Origin: PALSA-607 sp963737705
Lineage (GTDB): Bacteria > Actinomycetota > Actinomycetes > Acidothermales > Acidothermaceae
Length of the DNA stretch: 64,000 nt
Direction: 5' to 3'
Assembly (NCBI GenBank): GCA_963737705.1
Contig: CAVTTP010000006.1
Location: forward strand, 558,001-622,000
In this document: positions 63,487 to 64,000 of the stretch, piece after piece
Position numbering within the stretch: the first letter of the stretch is position 1
Layout: every line of letters starts with the position of its first letter
Translations under genes and position numbers: made by a program
The notes under the pieces: model-generated
Database searches by the model: none
Seen by the model: only the letters and a program-made list of their open reading frames with translations
What the model was told of the DNA's origin: nothing

Positions 63487-64000
63487 ATGCGCACCCTCGT
63501 CACGCCAGGCAAGGACACTGACCTCATCAAGCTGGAGGTCGCCGACCTCGACGCGGGCGAATCGCTTCAGTTCGTCGCTGACGGCGAGGCTCTCGTCGTG
63601 ATCCTTTCTGGCGCGCTTGATGTCGAGGTCGACGGTGTACCACTGGGCCGCGCCGGCGGTCGGGCCACTGTGTTCGACGGCGGCGGTGACTCCGTGTACG
63701 TGCCGCCCGGCGCGGCGGTCAAGCTCACCGAGGCGGACGGCGGCGGTGCGGCGATTGCCGTCGCGTCGGCGCCGTTGGCTGACGAGCCCGCAGCGGACGC
63801 CCGCATCATCAGACCGGCCGACCATCGGATCGCTGAAGTCGGTCACGGCAACTGGGCGCGACAGGTGCGCACGATTCTTGGGCCCGAACACGCGGCCGGT
63901 CGACTGATTGTCGGTGAGACGGTAAACCCGCCGGGCAACTGGTCGTCGTATCCGCCGCACAAGCACGACGAGCACAATCCGCCGCATGAGGTTCAACTCG
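63487..64000 (+). CDS. iolB: 5-deoxy-glucuronate isomerase IolB (3' end cut by window edge)
   Basis: 171 residues visible of about 290. Cupin-fold enzyme of myo-inositol degradation that isomerises 5-deoxy-glucuronate to 2-deoxy-5-keto-gluconate. The family signature VGETVNPPGNWSSYPPHKHDE (metal-binding His and Glu) is present near the right edge. The N-terminal cupin-like half includes LVVILSGALDVEVDGV. ATG 63487 with GAGAGGA upstream. 34 nt after the response regulator; other iol genes presumably continue to the right. Confidence 0.92.
   Translation, partial: MRTLVTPGKDTDLIKLEVADLDAGESLQFVADGEALVVILSGALDVEVDGVPLGRAGGRATVFDGGGDSVYVPPGAAVKLTEADGGGAAIAVASAPLADEPAADARIIRPADHRIAEVGHGNWARQVRTILGPEHAAGRLIVGETVNPPGNWSSYPPHKHDEHNPPHEVQL

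Overview
This 64 kb window is GC-rich chromosomal DNA from an actinomycete (Actinomycetota). The evidence is a dnaK-grpE-dnaJ-hspR heat-shock operon preceded by HspR (HAIR) inverted repeats, a linked furA-katG pair, an EtfD-type membrane iron-sulfur oxidoreductase, a PAC2 protein, a bifunctional-type dCTP deaminase, a HelR-like RNA polymerase recycling factor behind a rifamycin-associated element, a SigE-family ECF sigma factor, a c-di-AMP (ydaO) riboswitch in front of an NlpC/P60 hydrolase, and frequent GTG/TTG starts. The genus cannot be fixed from sequence alone. There is no phage, IS element or CRISPR array. The region reads as ordinary chromosome with short operons and many short tandem repeats at gene ends.

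Layout. 1-6.6 kb: heat-shock operon on the minus strand (dnaK, grpE, dnaJ, hspR, clpB; clpB runs off the left edge) with two HAIR boxes upstream. 6.8-10.9 kb: a CWB2 surface protein and etfD. 10.9-20 kb: mixed metabolic and hypothetical genes (GNAT, VOC, dcd, DinB, small membrane proteins, tRNA-Gly, a MetE-like methyltransferase, MFS transporter, PQQ-type lipoprotein, membrane glycosyltransferase-like protein). 20.1-28.9 kb: a complete potassium operon (153-aa membrane protein, 27-aa micropeptide, kdpF, A, B, C, D, E). 28.9-34.7 kb: ACT protein, GH9 glycosidase, furA-katG, small membrane protein. 34.8-42.7 kb: riboswitch-controlled NlpC/P60 hydrolase, permease-YHS fusion, solitary adenine methylase, PAC2, uppP, secreted protein, nitrilase. 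42.7-48.6 kb: branched-chain or pyruvate-type 2-oxoacid dehydrogenase (E1 alpha, E1 beta, E2), a proline/valine-repeat wall-type protein, hisC. 48.7-51.3 kb: tRNA-Ser, tRNA-Arg, RAE-helR. 51.3-59.4 kb: TetR/SDR divergent pair, amidoligase, SigE-type sigma with a four-repeat membrane partner, HxlR/nitroreductase divergent pair, Nudix, aldo-keto reductase. 59.4-63.5 kb: a KimA-type potassium importer divergent from a second, shortened KdpD-like kinase plus KdpE-like regulator. The right edge cuts iolB.

The most interesting observation concerns potassium. The window has two separate K+ uptake systems (Kdp and a KimA-family importer), each linked to its own KdpD/KdpE-type two-component system. 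Both control regions carry four direct repeats of C(G/A)TCA with identical 11-21-11 bp phasing, which I read as a shared OmpR/PhoB-type operator. The second kinase and regulator genes are joined by three tandem 23-bp repeats. Each repeat is an 8-codon mini-ORF coupled by ATGA overlaps to the next, an arrangement I do not recognise from the literature. A c-di-AMP riboswitch, which in Bacillus controls kimA itself, here precedes a cell-wall hydrolase.

All family assignments come from reading motifs by eye. No database search was run.
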